NCBI GenBank assembly: GCA_003167475.1
Contig: PMTB01000268.1
Span: forward strand, 1-40,411
Direction: 5' to 3'
From: a candidate division FCPU426 bacterium
GTDB taxonomy: Bacteria > Oederibacteriota > PGYV01 > Palsa-1178
DNA: 40,411 nt
A program made the position numbers and the translations under genes. Positions 1 to 7,835 of this stretch are shown here, piece by piece (within the stretch, counting starts at the first letter, position 1; each line of letters starts with the position of its first letter). The notes below the pieces were generated by a model that had not been told where the DNA came from, made no database searches, and saw only the letters and a program-made list of their open reading frames with translations.

Positions 1-1053
1 AACAACCTGGCGTATGGGTTCTGCTACGATGACGTCAGTAACCAGTCAACTACGTTGGTCAGCACAAACCCCCGCGGTATGGTGGTTGTGATCGGAGCCA
101 ATAACCTGGCCACCCTGACAAAGACAATGACGCCTGTCAACACGGCAACCAGGACATTTACAATGACAGCGACCAGGACAAGCACAAGCACAAGCACTTC
201 AACTGCAATATCAACAGCGACAAGCACGGCTTTAGCGCTGACAGTGACTGCAACAGCCACAAATACAAGGACACTCACGGCTGTAAATACGCCGACCCTT
301 ACCCCTGTAATAACAAATACCGCTCAAAATACGGCCACCAGGACATCAACAGCCGCCGGCACTTTTACTCCGCTTCTGACATCTACACCCGCCAACACGG
401 CAGTAAATACTGCCGCAGCGACGGCAACACCTTCCAATACCACGGCAGCCACAGCCCTCAATACTTTCACCCGGACAACGACGGCAACCGTCTTCATGAC
501 CCAGCCGCCTACCGCCACACCAAGCGCGGCAGCCTCCATGTCCGCAACCCGTACATGGACAAATACGGCGGTAAATACTTTTACAGTCACGCCTTCAAAC
601 ACTGCCCAGTTTACTTCAACCCGGACATTTACATCGACCGCCACACAAACTTTCACTTTGACAAGCGCTGATACGGCCACACCCTTAAATACGCTTACTC
701 CGACAGCGACAAAAACGCAGGGCGGGGAATTTGAGATACAAGACCCTGTCGCGTACCCAAACCCGGATAATGTTATAAATAATACAGGGGTGAATATCAG
801 GTTCAAACTGACGGTAACAGCAACAAAGATAAAGTTCAGGCTGTTTACAGTGAGTTACAGGCACATAAGGGAAGAATCATTTACGGCCGGCCAGGTAAGT
901 GGGGGCCTTACAACCGGGACCAATGTTATTACCATACCGCCAAAATATTTTACAGGATTAGCCGCCGGCACCTATTACTATATGTTGTCCGCCGAGGACG
1001 GCAGCGGGAACAAAACCTCCTCAGGGCTTAAAATAATCATTATAATAAGATAA
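1..1053 (+). CDS. Thr-rich surface protein, C-terminal part (5' end outside window)
   Basis: The reading frame is open from base 1 to the TAA at 1051-1053, so the gene began before the window and only its last 350 codons are seen. From about base 112 to 720 it is a long linker in which threonine occurs at nearly every second or third residue (TNTATRT, TSTSTST), with Ala, Asn and Ser between. From about 730 to 1050 a compact domain follows with PVAYPNP near its start and GTYYYMLSAEDGSGN near its end. That pattern resembles the FlgD-like/T9SS-type Ig domains that close the other large Thr-linker proteins here. Likely exported and perhaps O-glycosylated on the linker; the function is unknown. 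A 6-bp hairpin without a T-run follows the stop at about 1056-1075. The frame is sure, the family only approximate. Confidence 0.8.
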   Translation, partial: NNLAYGFCYDDVSNQSTTLVSTNPRGMVVVIGANNLATLTKTMTPVNTATRTFTMTATRTSTSTSTSTAISTATSTALALTVTATATNTRTLTAVNTPTLTPVITNTAQNTATRTSTAAGTFTPLLTSTPANTAVNTAAATATPSNTTAATALNTFTRTTTATVFMTQPPTATPSAAASMSATRTWTNTAVNTFTVTPSNTAQFTSTRTFTSTATQTFTLTSADTATPLNTLTPTATKTQGGEFEIQDPVAYPNPDNVINNTGVNIRFKLTVTATKIKFRLFTVSYRHIREESFTAGQVSGGLTTGTNVITIPPKYFTGLAAGTYYYMLSAEDGSGNKTSSGLKIIIIIR

Positions 1054-1179
1054 AAGAGCGGGTACAGACCCCGCTGGCTGATAGTGATGGCAACGCATTG
1101 AAATTATTCATGTTTCAGCAATAAATCCCGTCCTTTTTCGTCTATATAGATGAGGGCCGTATTTAAAAGGAGGGATAAC

Positions 1180-1407
1180 ATGTTTGGGAACAAATCAACC
1201 GCGTTTGTCACTGTTAATACACATAATTGTATTGCCTGTAATAAGTGCGTGGAAGTGTGCGGCAACAGCGTTCTCGCCATAAAGGGGCCGTCATTCCACA
1301 GGCACGTGCACCTGATAAGGAAAGACGCCTGCAAAGGCTGCCTGAAATGCGTCCAATGTTGTGAAAACGGGGTTTTTGGGATAAAAACTATTTATACTTG
1401 TCTTTAA
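1180..1407 (+). CDS. 2[4Fe-4S] ferredoxin, small
   Basis: A 75-residue protein with two CxxCxxCxxxC cluster motifs, CIACNKCVEVC near residue 17 and CKGCLKCVQCC near residue 53. This is the classic pattern of bacterial-type ferredoxins, which carry electrons between oxidoreductases in the cytoplasm. I chose the ATG at 1180 because AAAGGAGGG lies 6-13 bases upstream; an in-frame ATG at 1150 has no ribosome site. The last 20 bases overlap the convergent lipoprotein gene on the other strand. No partner enzyme is next to it, so its electron donor and acceptor cannot be inferred. A His-rich patch (FHRHVHL) between the clusters is unusual. Confidence 0.9.
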   Translation: MFGNKSTAFVTVNTHNCIACNKCVEVCGNSVLAIKGPSFHRHVHLIRKDACKGCLKCVQCCENGVFGIKTIYTCL

Positions 1408-1891
1408 GTGTATAAAATTTTGTGGCAAGTTCTTTTATAACGGATGATATCGCTATGCTTATCGTCTTGTCAAAATCGCCCCGGATGCATACCCCGACTG
1501 CAGTGGAGTTGATCTGGTCAAATTCCTGGAACGACATCCTTACAGAATACGCGACCGGGTATACCGTGCCGGCCGTAACAATCTCAACATTGACGTGCCA
1601 GGTGCCCGCGTTATCGCCGGCCGTGCCGGTCACCCTGTCCGGGTTTGTCCCGGTTTCTTCGGAAGTGACTTCTGTTTTTCCGTTGTTGGATATTATCTTG
1701 TATGTGGAAAAATCATTCTTAAGCTCGTCGGCTATCTGCGAAACCACGCTCTTCTTGTTGATCTTGATATCAGATGAGGAGTAAACGTGCGGGATATCTA
1801 TAGTAAAAGACGTTACTTCTTTGGCGGTGATTTCCTTTGAAAAAGCGCTGCACCCCAGCAACATGAACAAAACAACCAAAAATCTTTTCAT
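1388..1891 (-). CDS. Predicted lipoprotein of unknown function
   Basis: This 167-residue protein has a short signal peptide (MKRFLVVLFMLLGC) ending in a lipobox-like LLGC, so it is probably lipid-anchored in an envelope membrane. The mature part mixes beta strands and a C-terminal helix (about residues 140-165) and has only one further cysteine. I do not recognise the family. The start is supported by GGGAGG six bases before the ATG. The gene converges on the ferredoxin gene and overlaps its 3' end by 20 bases, leaving no room for a terminator between them. The gene itself is well supported; its role is not. Confidence 0.8.
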   Translation of the reverse strand: MKRFLVVLFMLLGCSAFSKEITAKEVTSFTIDIPHVYSSSDIKINKKSVVSQIADELKNDFSTYKIISNNGKTEVTSEETGTNPDRVTGTAGDNAGTWHVNVEIVTAGTVYPVAYSVRMSFQEFDQINSTAVGVCIRGDFDKTISIAISSVIKELATKFYTLKDKYK

Positions 1892-2192
1892 AAAAACCTC
1901 CCTATATACCTGTTATTTTTCAAGGCCGGCGCCTGCGTCAAAACCCGGACATAATAAGATATACACCTGATTAAACGGTTTGAGGATGGCTGTATTCCAC
2001 TTTTAACTGACTTTTATCCGGCACATATATGCCGGCGTTTGCGTGCAGGGTTATCATGAACGACTGGTTTAACTGGCCGTTGCCGGAGATTTTTATTGAT
2101 TTGCCATGAAAAATAGAAAAGGGTATACTGTAAAAGAAATTAATTATGCCGACCCGTAAACGCGAGGCAAATAATGACGGTGGTTCAATTGA
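1892..2192. other. Divergent intergenic region
   Basis: Three hundred bases between the divergent lipoprotein and YkgJ-like genes. The only element I can support is the plus-strand promoter at 2101-2129. No hairpin, repeat or further reading frame stands out. Confidence 0.5.
2101..2129 (+). promoter_or_regulatory. Sigma70-type promoter for the YkgJ-like gene
   Basis: TTGCCA at 2101-2106 and TATACT at 2124-2129 are separated by exactly 17 bases. Each hexamer matches four or five of six consensus positions. Expected transcription start is near 2136, leaving about 57 bases of leader before the ATG at 2193. Confidence 0.65.
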
Positions 2193-2621
2193 ATGGGATT
2201 TGAAACGGATTTTGAAAAGTGGAAAGCGGAATATTTCGGAGGGTATTGCATGACAAAATGCGATACGACGTGCTGCGATATGCAGAATGTTTCTTTGTAT
2301 GTGAACGGGAATGAACTGGCTGAGATCTATGGCGGAAAAATAAACCCTGAAAATTTTAAGGAAACGGGCATTAAATCCGCCAAGGCCATGGGGATGTATA
2401 GTATTGAAAGTAAATGCTTTTGCCGGAAATTTGACGAGAGCACGCGTAAATGCCTTATTTACGACCGCAGGCCTGTAAGCTGCAGGGAATACCCGCTGCT
2501 GGTGGAAAAGGACGCCGTTGTGATAAAAAGCGGCTGCCCCCTTACCAAGGGCGACCCGGCGTACAAAAAACTTGTTGAAATAGCGTCCTTGTATGGAAAA
2601 GTGATCGTAAAACGCGCGTGA
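2193..2621 (+). CDS. YkgJ-family cysteine cluster protein
   Basis: A 142-residue protein with the YkgJ (zinc/iron-chelating domain) signature: CMTKCDTTCC near residue 19, then CFC near 71, then C-x-IYDRRPVSCREYP around residues 86-101 and a last cysteine near 114. Members are thought to bind a metal or an Fe-S cluster through these cysteines; the cellular role of most is unknown. An in-frame TGA immediately precedes the ATG at 2193, so this is the first possible start. The ribosome site is weak (GGTGG, nine bases upstream). It stands alone behind its own promoter. Family confidence is good; function is open. Confidence 0.85.
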   Translation: MGFETDFEKWKAEYFGGYCMTKCDTTCCDMQNVSLYVNGNELAEIYGGKINPENFKETGIKSAKAMGMYSIESKCFCRKFDESTRKCLIYDRRPVSCREYPLLVEKDAVVIKSGCPLTKGDPAYKKLVEIASLYGKVIVKRA

Positions 2622-2624
2622 AAT

Positions 2625-2859
2625 CCCTTGCGGATACTTTTATCCCCGGGCCTGCAAACCATCCGGCGAAAGCCCGATCCTGGAATTGCCAGTCAAAGTC
2701 AAGGCCGGCGCTGAATGCGGTGCCTGTGTCCATGGCGCCGTTAAACATCATATATGATCTCCCATAAGAGAGCGTTACAGCCGCTGCCAATTGCCTGAAG
2801 AAAATCCTGTGGTAACCCGCGCTTTTCAATTGTCCTATCGCGGGTCCAAGGTCCCACAT
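2625..2859 (-). pseudogene. Possible remnant of a beta-barrel protein gene
   Basis: On the minus strand between two plus-strand genes, about 78 codons read like an outer-membrane barrel segment: AAAVTLSYGRSYM, then FSAGLDFDWQF, with alternating aromatic and small residues. There is no signal peptide, no ribosome site before its ATG, and the frame runs on into the antisense of the YkgJ-like gene. It may be the decayed end of a lost gene. A chance frame cannot be excluded. Confidence 0.3.
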
Positions 2860-2864
2860 ACATC

Positions 2865-2893
2865 TTTACAAATCACCGCGCACTGGGTATAAT
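2865..2893 (+). promoter_or_regulatory. Strong sigma70-type promoter for the barrel-protein pair
   Basis: TTTACA at 2865-2870 and a perfect TATAAT at 2888-2893 are 17 bases apart. It lies 60 bases before the ATG of the first outer-membrane barrel gene and should drive both tandem copies, up to the terminator at 4488. Confidence 0.8.
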
Positions 2894-2954
2894 TTTGTTA
2901 TTCCATACTGGCAACTGTCGGGCCTTTTGATGCAAAAAAAACAGGGAGGAAAAA

Positions 2955-3704
2955 ATGCGTAAAATCGCGGTTTCAGTATTATGTCTTTTATTTTCGGTTC
3001 CGGTTTTTGCAGGCATCGTGGTCAAACCTTTTGGGGGTTATACCACGGTTTCCATGGCGCGTGTAAACAGCGCTTTGGACGGCCTTTATAACTCATCGAC
3101 GTTTGACGGGCTTAATAAAAGCAGGACAAATTTCAGGGATGCCTATCTTGCCGGGCTTGACCTGGGGTATTCATTCATACCAGGGTTGGACGTTTGTTTA
3201 AGGGGCGAGTACATCGGGGCCTATTCGGAATTAAAAGGTAAAAATCCTTCGCCCCCGCCTGACAACCTCGTTTATTCATTTCCGGCCGATATCATGCCCG
3301 TACTTGCCGGTGTTTCCTATACTTATGGTTTTTCCGGATCACCTTTTTCAATAGGCGCGGAAGCTTACGCGGGTTATGGTTTCGCGCACCTGGCTTTGAC
3401 TCAGACTGAAGACGCTTATGACGGCACCTACTCGGTCAAATTCACGGCGCCGACATACGGGGGCGGGTTTGTGCTCGATTCGGCGGTAAAATTCGGCTAT
3501 GCCATATCCAGCATGATAAACCTGAACCTCACGGCCGGTTACAGACAGGCAAAAGTAAGTTATGTAAAATCCTTAAAAGACACAATAGGTTCGTCCATGT
3601 TCACATTTGCCAAGGACGAGGTCATAAAGGGTCCGGACGGCAAGGATCTGAACCTTGATTTCGGCGGATTGATCCTGAACATAGCATTAGGCTTAAACTT
3701 TTAA
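2955..3704 (+). CDS. Outer-membrane beta-barrel protein, first tandem copy
   Basis: A 249-residue protein with a signal peptide cleaved after VPVFA (about residue 19). The mature part is built of alternating strands typical of 8-10-stranded barrels, for example PFGGYTTVSMA, AGLDLGYSF, AEAYAGYGFA and NLNLTAGYRQAKV, and it ends in a hydrophobic strand with a terminal Phe (LNIALGLNF). A terminal aromatic is the usual barrel-assembly signal. It would sit in the outer membrane; no substrate can be named. AGGGAGGA lies just before the ATG. The next gene, 17 bases downstream, is a paralogue of equal length. The general class is clear; the precise family is not recognised. Confidence 0.85.
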   Translation: MRKIAVSVLCLLFSVPVFAGIVVKPFGGYTTVSMARVNSALDGLYNSSTFDGLNKSRTNFRDAYLAGLDLGYSFIPGLDVCLRGEYIGAYSELKGKNPSPPPDNLVYSFPADIMPVLAGVSYTYGFSGSPFSIGAEAYAGYGFAHLALTQTEDAYDGTYSVKFTAPTYGGGFVLDSAVKFGYAISSMINLNLTAGYRQAKVSYVKSLKDTIGSSMFTFAKDEVIKGPDGKDLNLDFGGLILNIALGLNF

Positions 3705-3721
3705 GGGCTAAGGAGGCCAAA

Positions 3722-4471
3722 ATGAAAAAAATAATATTTGCCGGGCTCCTCGCAGCCCTTTCTGCAGCGCAGGTTTTTGCCGGTTTTACTTTAACGCCTT
3801 TCGGCGGTTATACAAGTGTTTCCATGGCACAGCTAAATCACAGGCTGGACTATATCAAAACCTCGATGTTTGGTTCTTCCTCACTTAAGGATAAAAAAGT
3901 AAGTTATTTTCACGACGCGTGGTCAGCCGGGCTTGACGCGGGGTATGATTTTTTTTCCGGCTTTTCAGCGGGCTTAAGGTCGGAGTTCATCGGGTCAGGC
4001 GGATATGTGTATGCCAGGACCATCGCAAGCGTCACGGAGAAGTCCGGCGTTGACGCGAACCTCATACCTGTTATGGCGGGCATATCCTATATGCTCAACT
4101 GGAAGGGCTGCCCTTTCACCATCGGCGCCGACGCATACGCGGGAGTGGGATTCGGCAAAGGCGGATTTTTCCTTAATTATTATGACAGGGACAACCTTGA
4201 AAACCTTTCCATATATGTGCCCATGAGCGGAAATTGCCTTGTTCTTGACGGCGCGCTCAAGGCCGCTTATTCTTTCGGCAGAATGTTCTCCATAAACCTT
4301 TCCTGCGGTTACAGGCAGGCGAAGTTCGATAAGATATTCTGCGATAAGGACGGAACCGCTTATAACGCAAACTGGCAAAAGGGCAAGGAAGCAAAAACAT
4401 TGACCGGCGCGACGCTGGCCCCTGATTTTTCGGGGCTTACAGCAAAACTCGGCGGAAATATAAGTTTCTGA
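3722..4471 (+). CDS. Outer-membrane beta-barrel protein, second tandem copy
   Basis: This protein has exactly the same length (249 residues) as its upstream neighbour and shares its landmarks: a signal peptide ending QVFA, then PFGGYTSVSMA, AGLDAGYDF, SIGADAYAG-like and LSCGYRQAKF segments, and a last strand ending in Phe (LGGNISF). The two clearly arose by duplication and have since diverged, mostly in the stretches that would form surface loops. AAGGAGG sits ideally before the ATG, so the pair is one operon with independent translation. A rho-independent terminator follows at 4488. Likely an outer-membrane barrel of unknown ligand. Confidence 0.85.
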   Translation: MKKIIFAGLLAALSAAQVFAGFTLTPFGGYTSVSMAQLNHRLDYIKTSMFGSSSLKDKKVSYFHDAWSAGLDAGYDFFSGFSAGLRSEFIGSGGYVYARTIASVTEKSGVDANLIPVMAGISYMLNWKGCPFTIGADAYAGVGFGKGGFFLNYYDRDNLENLSIYVPMSGNCLVLDGALKAAYSFGRMFSINLSCGYRQAKFDKIFCDKDGTAYNANWQKGKEAKTLTGATLAPDFSGLTAKLGGNISF

Positions 4472-4487
4472 TGTGAATATACAAAAA

Positions 4488-4516
4488 GGCGGGCTGTAAA
4501 AGCCCGTCTTTTTTAT
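4488..4516 (+). terminator. Rho-independent terminator after the barrel-protein pair
   Basis: An 8-bp stem (GGCGGGCT at 4488-4495 with AGCCCGTC at 4501-4508, one G-T pair) closes a 5-base loop and is followed by a run of T. An A-run precedes it, so it could work in both directions. Confidence 0.85.
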
Positions 4517-4541
4517 TTGAAGGCTGTCACAGGGGGAAAAA

Positions 4542-5363
4542 ATGAAAAAAATTTGCGCCGCGATTTTAATAATTACAGCCATGATAGCCGCCTTGTCCTG
4601 CGGCTGTAAAAGCAATGCCTCGCCTTCTTCTGCCGGACCGGAAGGAACCGCTACCATTACTCCGACTTTTACGGCAGTGCCGTCACCCGGAACTTTTTCA
4701 GGGACTATAACCGGGTTAAGCAATGACCAGGCCGGAAAAAATCTGTATATCACACTCGATATGGACCTGGATTACGCGGACGGCTACGCCGCAAGGCTGA
4801 CGTTAACGGCCTCTTCCGGCACGTCCATTGCGTACAGTTTCCCGCAGGTTGCCGGAGGGCATTATAATGTCTCGGCCTGGATAGACATGGACTCCAACAC
4901 CATACCGGGAGTGGCCGATTATTACGGGAGTTACGGCGCAACATATCCCGCAATGCCGGCCGTGCAAAATGTGGAAATAAACGGCGACACGGCGGGAATA
5001 GACATAACTGTCGTGAAATTGACAGCCAATGTCAGCGGGACAATAACATTCCCCGGAGACGCGGCGGGAAAAAAATACATTGTGGCCATTGACAACGATA
5101 ATGTGGGGACCAACGGCGGGCAGAGGACCTATTACTCTGATTATTGTGCAACCCCCGGACCCACGACAGCCGTCAATTACAGTTTGTGCGTGCCTTTTCC
5201 CATGAATAATTTCACGGTTTACTGCCTTGTATCCATGAACGGGCATTTACTGGCAACCGGCAAAGAATCCGGCGATTATGTGAATTTTGTGCCGGGAAAC
5301 AACCTTGCTGACCCGGCTTTTCCTGTCAGCCCGATAAATTTCTCCCTCATTAAGATGCCGTAG
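4542..5363 (+). CDS. Lipoprotein with short Thr linker and beta-sandwich repeats
   Basis: A 273-residue protein with a signal peptide and a lipobox near residue 20 (ALSCGC). A short linker (TATITPTFTAVPSP) follows, then two related beta-sandwich segments with GTFSGTITGL and ANVSGTITFPGD starts. Each contains a calcium-like acidic loop: DMDLDYADG in the first, DNDNVGTNGG in the second. The layout resembles the carboxypeptidase-regulatory or Ig-like repeats found on exported proteins. Role unknown; a surface-exposed binding lipoprotein is a reasonable guess. The gene follows directly after the terminator at 4488 and has GGGGG before its ATG. It shares its linker style with four other proteins of this window. 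Confidence 0.8.
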   Translation: MKKICAAILIITAMIAALSCGCKSNASPSSAGPEGTATITPTFTAVPSPGTFSGTITGLSNDQAGKNLYITLDMDLDYADGYAARLTLTASSGTSIAYSFPQVAGGHYNVSAWIDMDSNTIPGVADYYGSYGATYPAMPAVQNVEINGDTAGIDITVVKLTANVSGTITFPGDAAGKKYIVAIDNDNVGTNGGQRTYYSDYCATPGPTTAVNYSLCVPFPMNNFTVYCLVSMNGHLLATGKESGDYVNFVPGNNLADPAFPVSPINFSLIKMP

Positions 5364-5376
5364 CGATAACAAAAAC

Positions 5377-5402
5377 TGTAGAGAGGGGGCTTGCTCCCTC
5401 TC
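5377..5402. repeat. TGTAG-led palindrome
   Basis: TGTA at 5377-5380 is followed directly by a 10-bp stem (GAGAGGGGGC at 5381-5390 against GCTCCCTCTC at 5393-5402, one G-T pair) with a two-base loop. It belongs with the other TGTAG-led palindromes near 8471, 8516, 18284, 19166, 19232 and 27541. There is no T-run, so a terminator role is doubtful. Confidence 0.6.
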
Positions 5403-5441
5403 CGGGCGGGGCGTTTCTTTTGACCCGGGAAAGGAAACGAA

Positions 5442-5639
5442 ATGAAATGCACCCTGTGTAAAAAGGACATAGTCAGCTACAATCCAGAGTTTCACCATTT
5501 TGTCATCGATGAGAAGCATTCCACGGATATCTGCGGGGAGTGTACGGACAAGTTTTTCAAATGGCAGGGGAAGAAGATGTCCGTGCTTTTTCCCACAAAC
5601 GCCATGAAGAAGCGTTATGGCGGGGGGAAGCGGGAGTGA
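5442..5639 (+). CDS. Small zinc-ribbon-like protein
   Basis: Only 65 residues, with two CxxC knuckles: CTLC at residues 3-6 and CGEC near 31-34, plus HH between them. This spacing fits a zinc ribbon. The C-terminal third is basic (KKRYGGGKRE), which might suit nucleic-acid or ribosome contact. No signal peptide, so cytoplasmic. GGAAAGGAAA precedes the ATG. It lies 78 bases after the lipoprotein gene, with a palindrome between. I do not know the family, and function cannot be assigned from sequence. Confidence 0.65.
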   Translation: MKCTLCKKDIVSYNPEFHHFVIDEKHSTDICGECTDKFFKWQGKKMSVLFPTNAMKKRYGGGKRE

Positions 5640-5740
5640 ACCCGGAATTGCGCCGTTGACCGCGGAAATGGATTTTTTCATCAACGGACTAATGTTTTCA
5701 GGCCCCCGTCTTTTTGATAATACATCCATCCTGTTTATTG

Positions 5741-5769
5741 TTGTATCGCCGGCGCACTTATGATATTAT
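5741..5769 (+). promoter_or_regulatory. Sigma70-type promoter for the TPR/barrel gene
   Basis: TTGTAT at 5741-5746 and TATTAT at 5764-5769 with 17 bases between. The start codon of the next gene is 62 bases further on. Confidence 0.55.
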
Positions 5770-5831
5770 TACTCATGGGGGATACAAAAAACTTTTGATT
5801 ATTTTCTAAAATATCATTCAGGGAGGATTAA

Positions 5832-6677
5832 GTGAAAAAACTTTTTATTGCTTCGCTTTCCATGGTTTTTCTTGTTGTTTTTTGTGCAAGCGCTTTTTCG
5901 GCGACTGCGAAGGATTATTATGATTATGGAAAAAAACAACTCGACAGCGGGGACGCTAAAGGCGCCATCAAGTACTTCACAGCGGCGGCGAAGCTCGAAC
6001 CCAGGAACGCGGATTATTATAGGGCCATCGGTGACTGCTATAAGGAAACAGGGAACAAAGCAATGTCCGATAAATATTACGCGTATGCCGACAAGCTTGG
6101 GAAGGGAAGCGCTTCCTTTAAGAGCAATGAGGCAAAAGTCGAGATAACAATGTTCTCCGGAGGCACGTCCTCCACCGGCACCAGCTCCTTTATTCCCGTG
6201 TTCGCCCTGGGTTATACCAAGTACTTAAACCCGACGTTTGACATAGGCGGAAGCGTTGGATATGCCTACGGCGGTAACCAGACATCGGGCATGTCTGGCG
6301 ATTCAGTGTCGCTTTCAGGGGGCGGAGTGATGGTGCAGGCCAAATGTAACTGGCATCTTGATAATCTCATGAAAGGTGTTTTTGTCGGCCCGAATATCGG
6401 TTATCTTCCTATGAACTATCAATACAAGGTTGATATGAGCGGTTTTTACGGAAGCCCGTCTACATCCACATCCAACATTAACATAACCATAATCATGGGA
6501 GGAATGCAGCTGGGTTACATATACACCCTTGACAGCGGGTTCAAACTTACGGGCTTTTTATGCTTTGACATCGCCTCTGAATCCGTAAAAAGCGACGAGG
6601 GATTATTCGGAGGAATGGCGGCGTCAGAGGTGGGATTAATTCAATTCTATGGTATAAGCGCCGGATACGGTTTTTAA
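5832..6677 (+). CDS. Secreted TPR-barrel protein
   Basis: A 281-residue protein that starts at GTG behind AGGGAGGATTAA. A signal peptide ends near residue 24 (ASAFSA). Residues 27-90 form about two tetratricopeptide repeats (YYDYGKKQLDSGDAKGAIKY, then ADYYRAIGDCYKETGN). From about residue 100 the chain becomes beta-rich with glycine and aromatic alternation (SVGYAYGG, VFVGPNIGYL) and ends GISAGYGF, with the C-terminal Phe of outer-membrane barrels. The design suggests a periplasmic TPR that recruits partners, fused to a small barrel anchor. Its partner is unknown. Own promoter upstream, double terminator downstream, so a single-gene unit. Confidence 0.8.
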   Translation: MKKLFIASLSMVFLVVFCASAFSATAKDYYDYGKKQLDSGDAKGAIKYFTAAAKLEPRNADYYRAIGDCYKETGNKAMSDKYYAYADKLGKGSASFKSNEAKVEITMFSGGTSSTGTSSFIPVFALGYTKYLNPTFDIGGSVGYAYGGNQTSGMSGDSVSLSGGGVMVQAKCNWHLDNLMKGVFVGPNIGYLPMNYQYKVDMSGFYGSPSTSTSNINITIIMGGMQLGYIYTLDSGFKLTGFLCFDIASESVKSDEGLFGGMAASEVGLIQFYGISAGYGF

Positions 6678-6765
6678 TTTTCATCGCGACAGGCATGATC
6701 TGCACGCAAACGGATGATTTTTTGCCATAAAGCCGCAACCTTTGGGTTTATAGCGGAGATAAAAT

Positions 6766-6806
6766 AAAAAACACGGGCTGGTTTTTGGACCGTGTTTTTT
6801 GTTTTA
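6766..6806. terminator. Rho-independent terminator, probably bidirectional
   Basis: An 11-bp perfect stem pairs 6766-6776 (A-run plus ACACGG) with 6790-6800 (CCGTG plus T-run) around a 13-base loop. It ends the TPR/barrel transcript. Confidence 0.8.
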
Positions 6807-6808
6807 TT

Positions 6809-6838
6809 ACCCCGGGTATTTGACAACCGGGGTTTTTG
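6809..6838 (+). terminator. Second terminator hairpin in tandem
   Basis: ACCCCGG at 6809-6815 pairs with CCGGGGT at 6827-6833 over an 11-base loop, followed by a short T-run. It backs up the terminator just before it. The loop contains TTGACA, but no well-spaced -10 follows, so I do not call a promoter there. The rest of 6678-7031 holds nothing else I can support. Confidence 0.6.
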
Positions 6839-7031
6839 CGTGTTGTATAAATAATATCCCCGGAATTTCAAACTAAAATCACACATCCGACCCGCCACGG
6901 TCATACTTTTAACGGCGGAAAAAGTGTCAGTTTAATGGGGAATACAGTCATGCTCCCTGAAGGGGTTTAATTGTATATTAAATGCAGCCGCCCTACACAA
7001 GGCCGGTTAAATACACTTTTGGGAGGTAATT

Positions 7032-7811
7032 ATGAAAAAGTCATTTTTGTTCCTGTTTTTGGCATTGACCTCAGCTTTTCTTGCCGTGATCGTGCCCGGA
7101 TGTTCCAAAGGCACACCCTCATCCCCGAACTCCACTGACACTCCGGTGATAATCCTTAACACACATACCATAACTCCGACATGGACCAATTCTCCTGCCG
7201 TATCGCACACGAATACGCCCACCATCACCCAGACCGCCACTATTTCACCCACAAGCACTTCTACACCTTCCGGTTATATCGTGGATAATTTCGAGTCGGG
7301 CGTGGACAACTGGACCACTGCAAAAGACGGCGGCAGCCTGTCCAACATACATACCGGGATAGTCGGCTCGCCCAATGCCGGCTTATACGGCTCATACGCG
7401 CTCGGAGTGACCGGCGAGGCATGGGCTGAGACAGGTTCCTACTTCGGGTTTTCCAGCGCGCAGAAAACTTTCGGGCCGGTTGATCTAAGTGCTTACGCAA
7501 CGCTAGACCTTGCGGCTTCGGAAAAGATCACATTCACCCCATTATACGGAGGAAGTGTGGTTTATAAGGTGAAAATACAGAGCGGCGCAAACCTGATAGA
7601 AACAACAATCCCGGCTCCGGCCGCTTCAATGGCAAACGTATCTTTGCCGCTTACGGGTTTCACGCTCCCATCAGGGGCCGGCGGTTACACGGCTGCGTCG
7701 GTCCTGGCAAACGCTGACGGGATAATAATCGAGGTTGATATGGTTTCAGGGGTGCAAAACGATTGGATAGGGTATGAGATATACCTTGATAATATCGAAT
7801 TCAAAATGTAG
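7032..7811 (+). CDS. Lipoprotein with Thr linker and galactose-binding-like domain
   Basis: A 259-residue protein with a signal peptide and lipobox VPGC near residue 24. A Thr/Pro/Ser-rich linker of about 50 residues (TPVIILNTHTITPTWTN and on) leads to a beta-sandwich from about residue 80. That domain opens with IVDNFESGVDNWTT and ends with YEIYLDNIEFKM, the hallmark start and finish of CBM11-like and other galactose-binding-fold domains, which often bind sugars. A cell-surface carbohydrate-binding lipoprotein is the best reading; the ligand is unknown. GGGAGG precedes the ATG. The peroxidase gene begins 24 bases after its stop, so the two are probably cotranscribed. Confidence 0.8.
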   Translation: MKKSFLFLFLALTSAFLAVIVPGCSKGTPSSPNSTDTPVIILNTHTITPTWTNSPAVSHTNTPTITQTATISPTSTSTPSGYIVDNFESGVDNWTTAKDGGSLSNIHTGIVGSPNAGLYGSYALGVTGEAWAETGSYFGFSSAQKTFGPVDLSAYATLDLAASEKITFTPLYGGSVVYKVKIQSGANLIETTIPAPAASMANVSLPLTGFTLPSGAGGYTAASVLANADGIIIEVDMVSGVQNDWIGYEIYLDNIEFKM

Positions 7812-7835
7812 AAAGTCTTTTTAAGGAGGGATAAT

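Noticed and set aside
1150-1179. Earlier ATG of the ferredoxin
   Set aside because: No ribosome site; AAAGGAGGG lies between the two ATGs and serves the later one.
3995-4753. 252-codon minus-strand frame across the second barrel gene and the lipoprotein gene
   Set aside because: It crosses a terminator and two well-supported genes on the other strand. Shadow frame.
6820-6851. TTGACA followed by TATAAA as a promoter for the lipoprotein at 7032
   Set aside because: The spacing is 20 bases and the -35 lies in a terminator loop, 180 bases from the gene.
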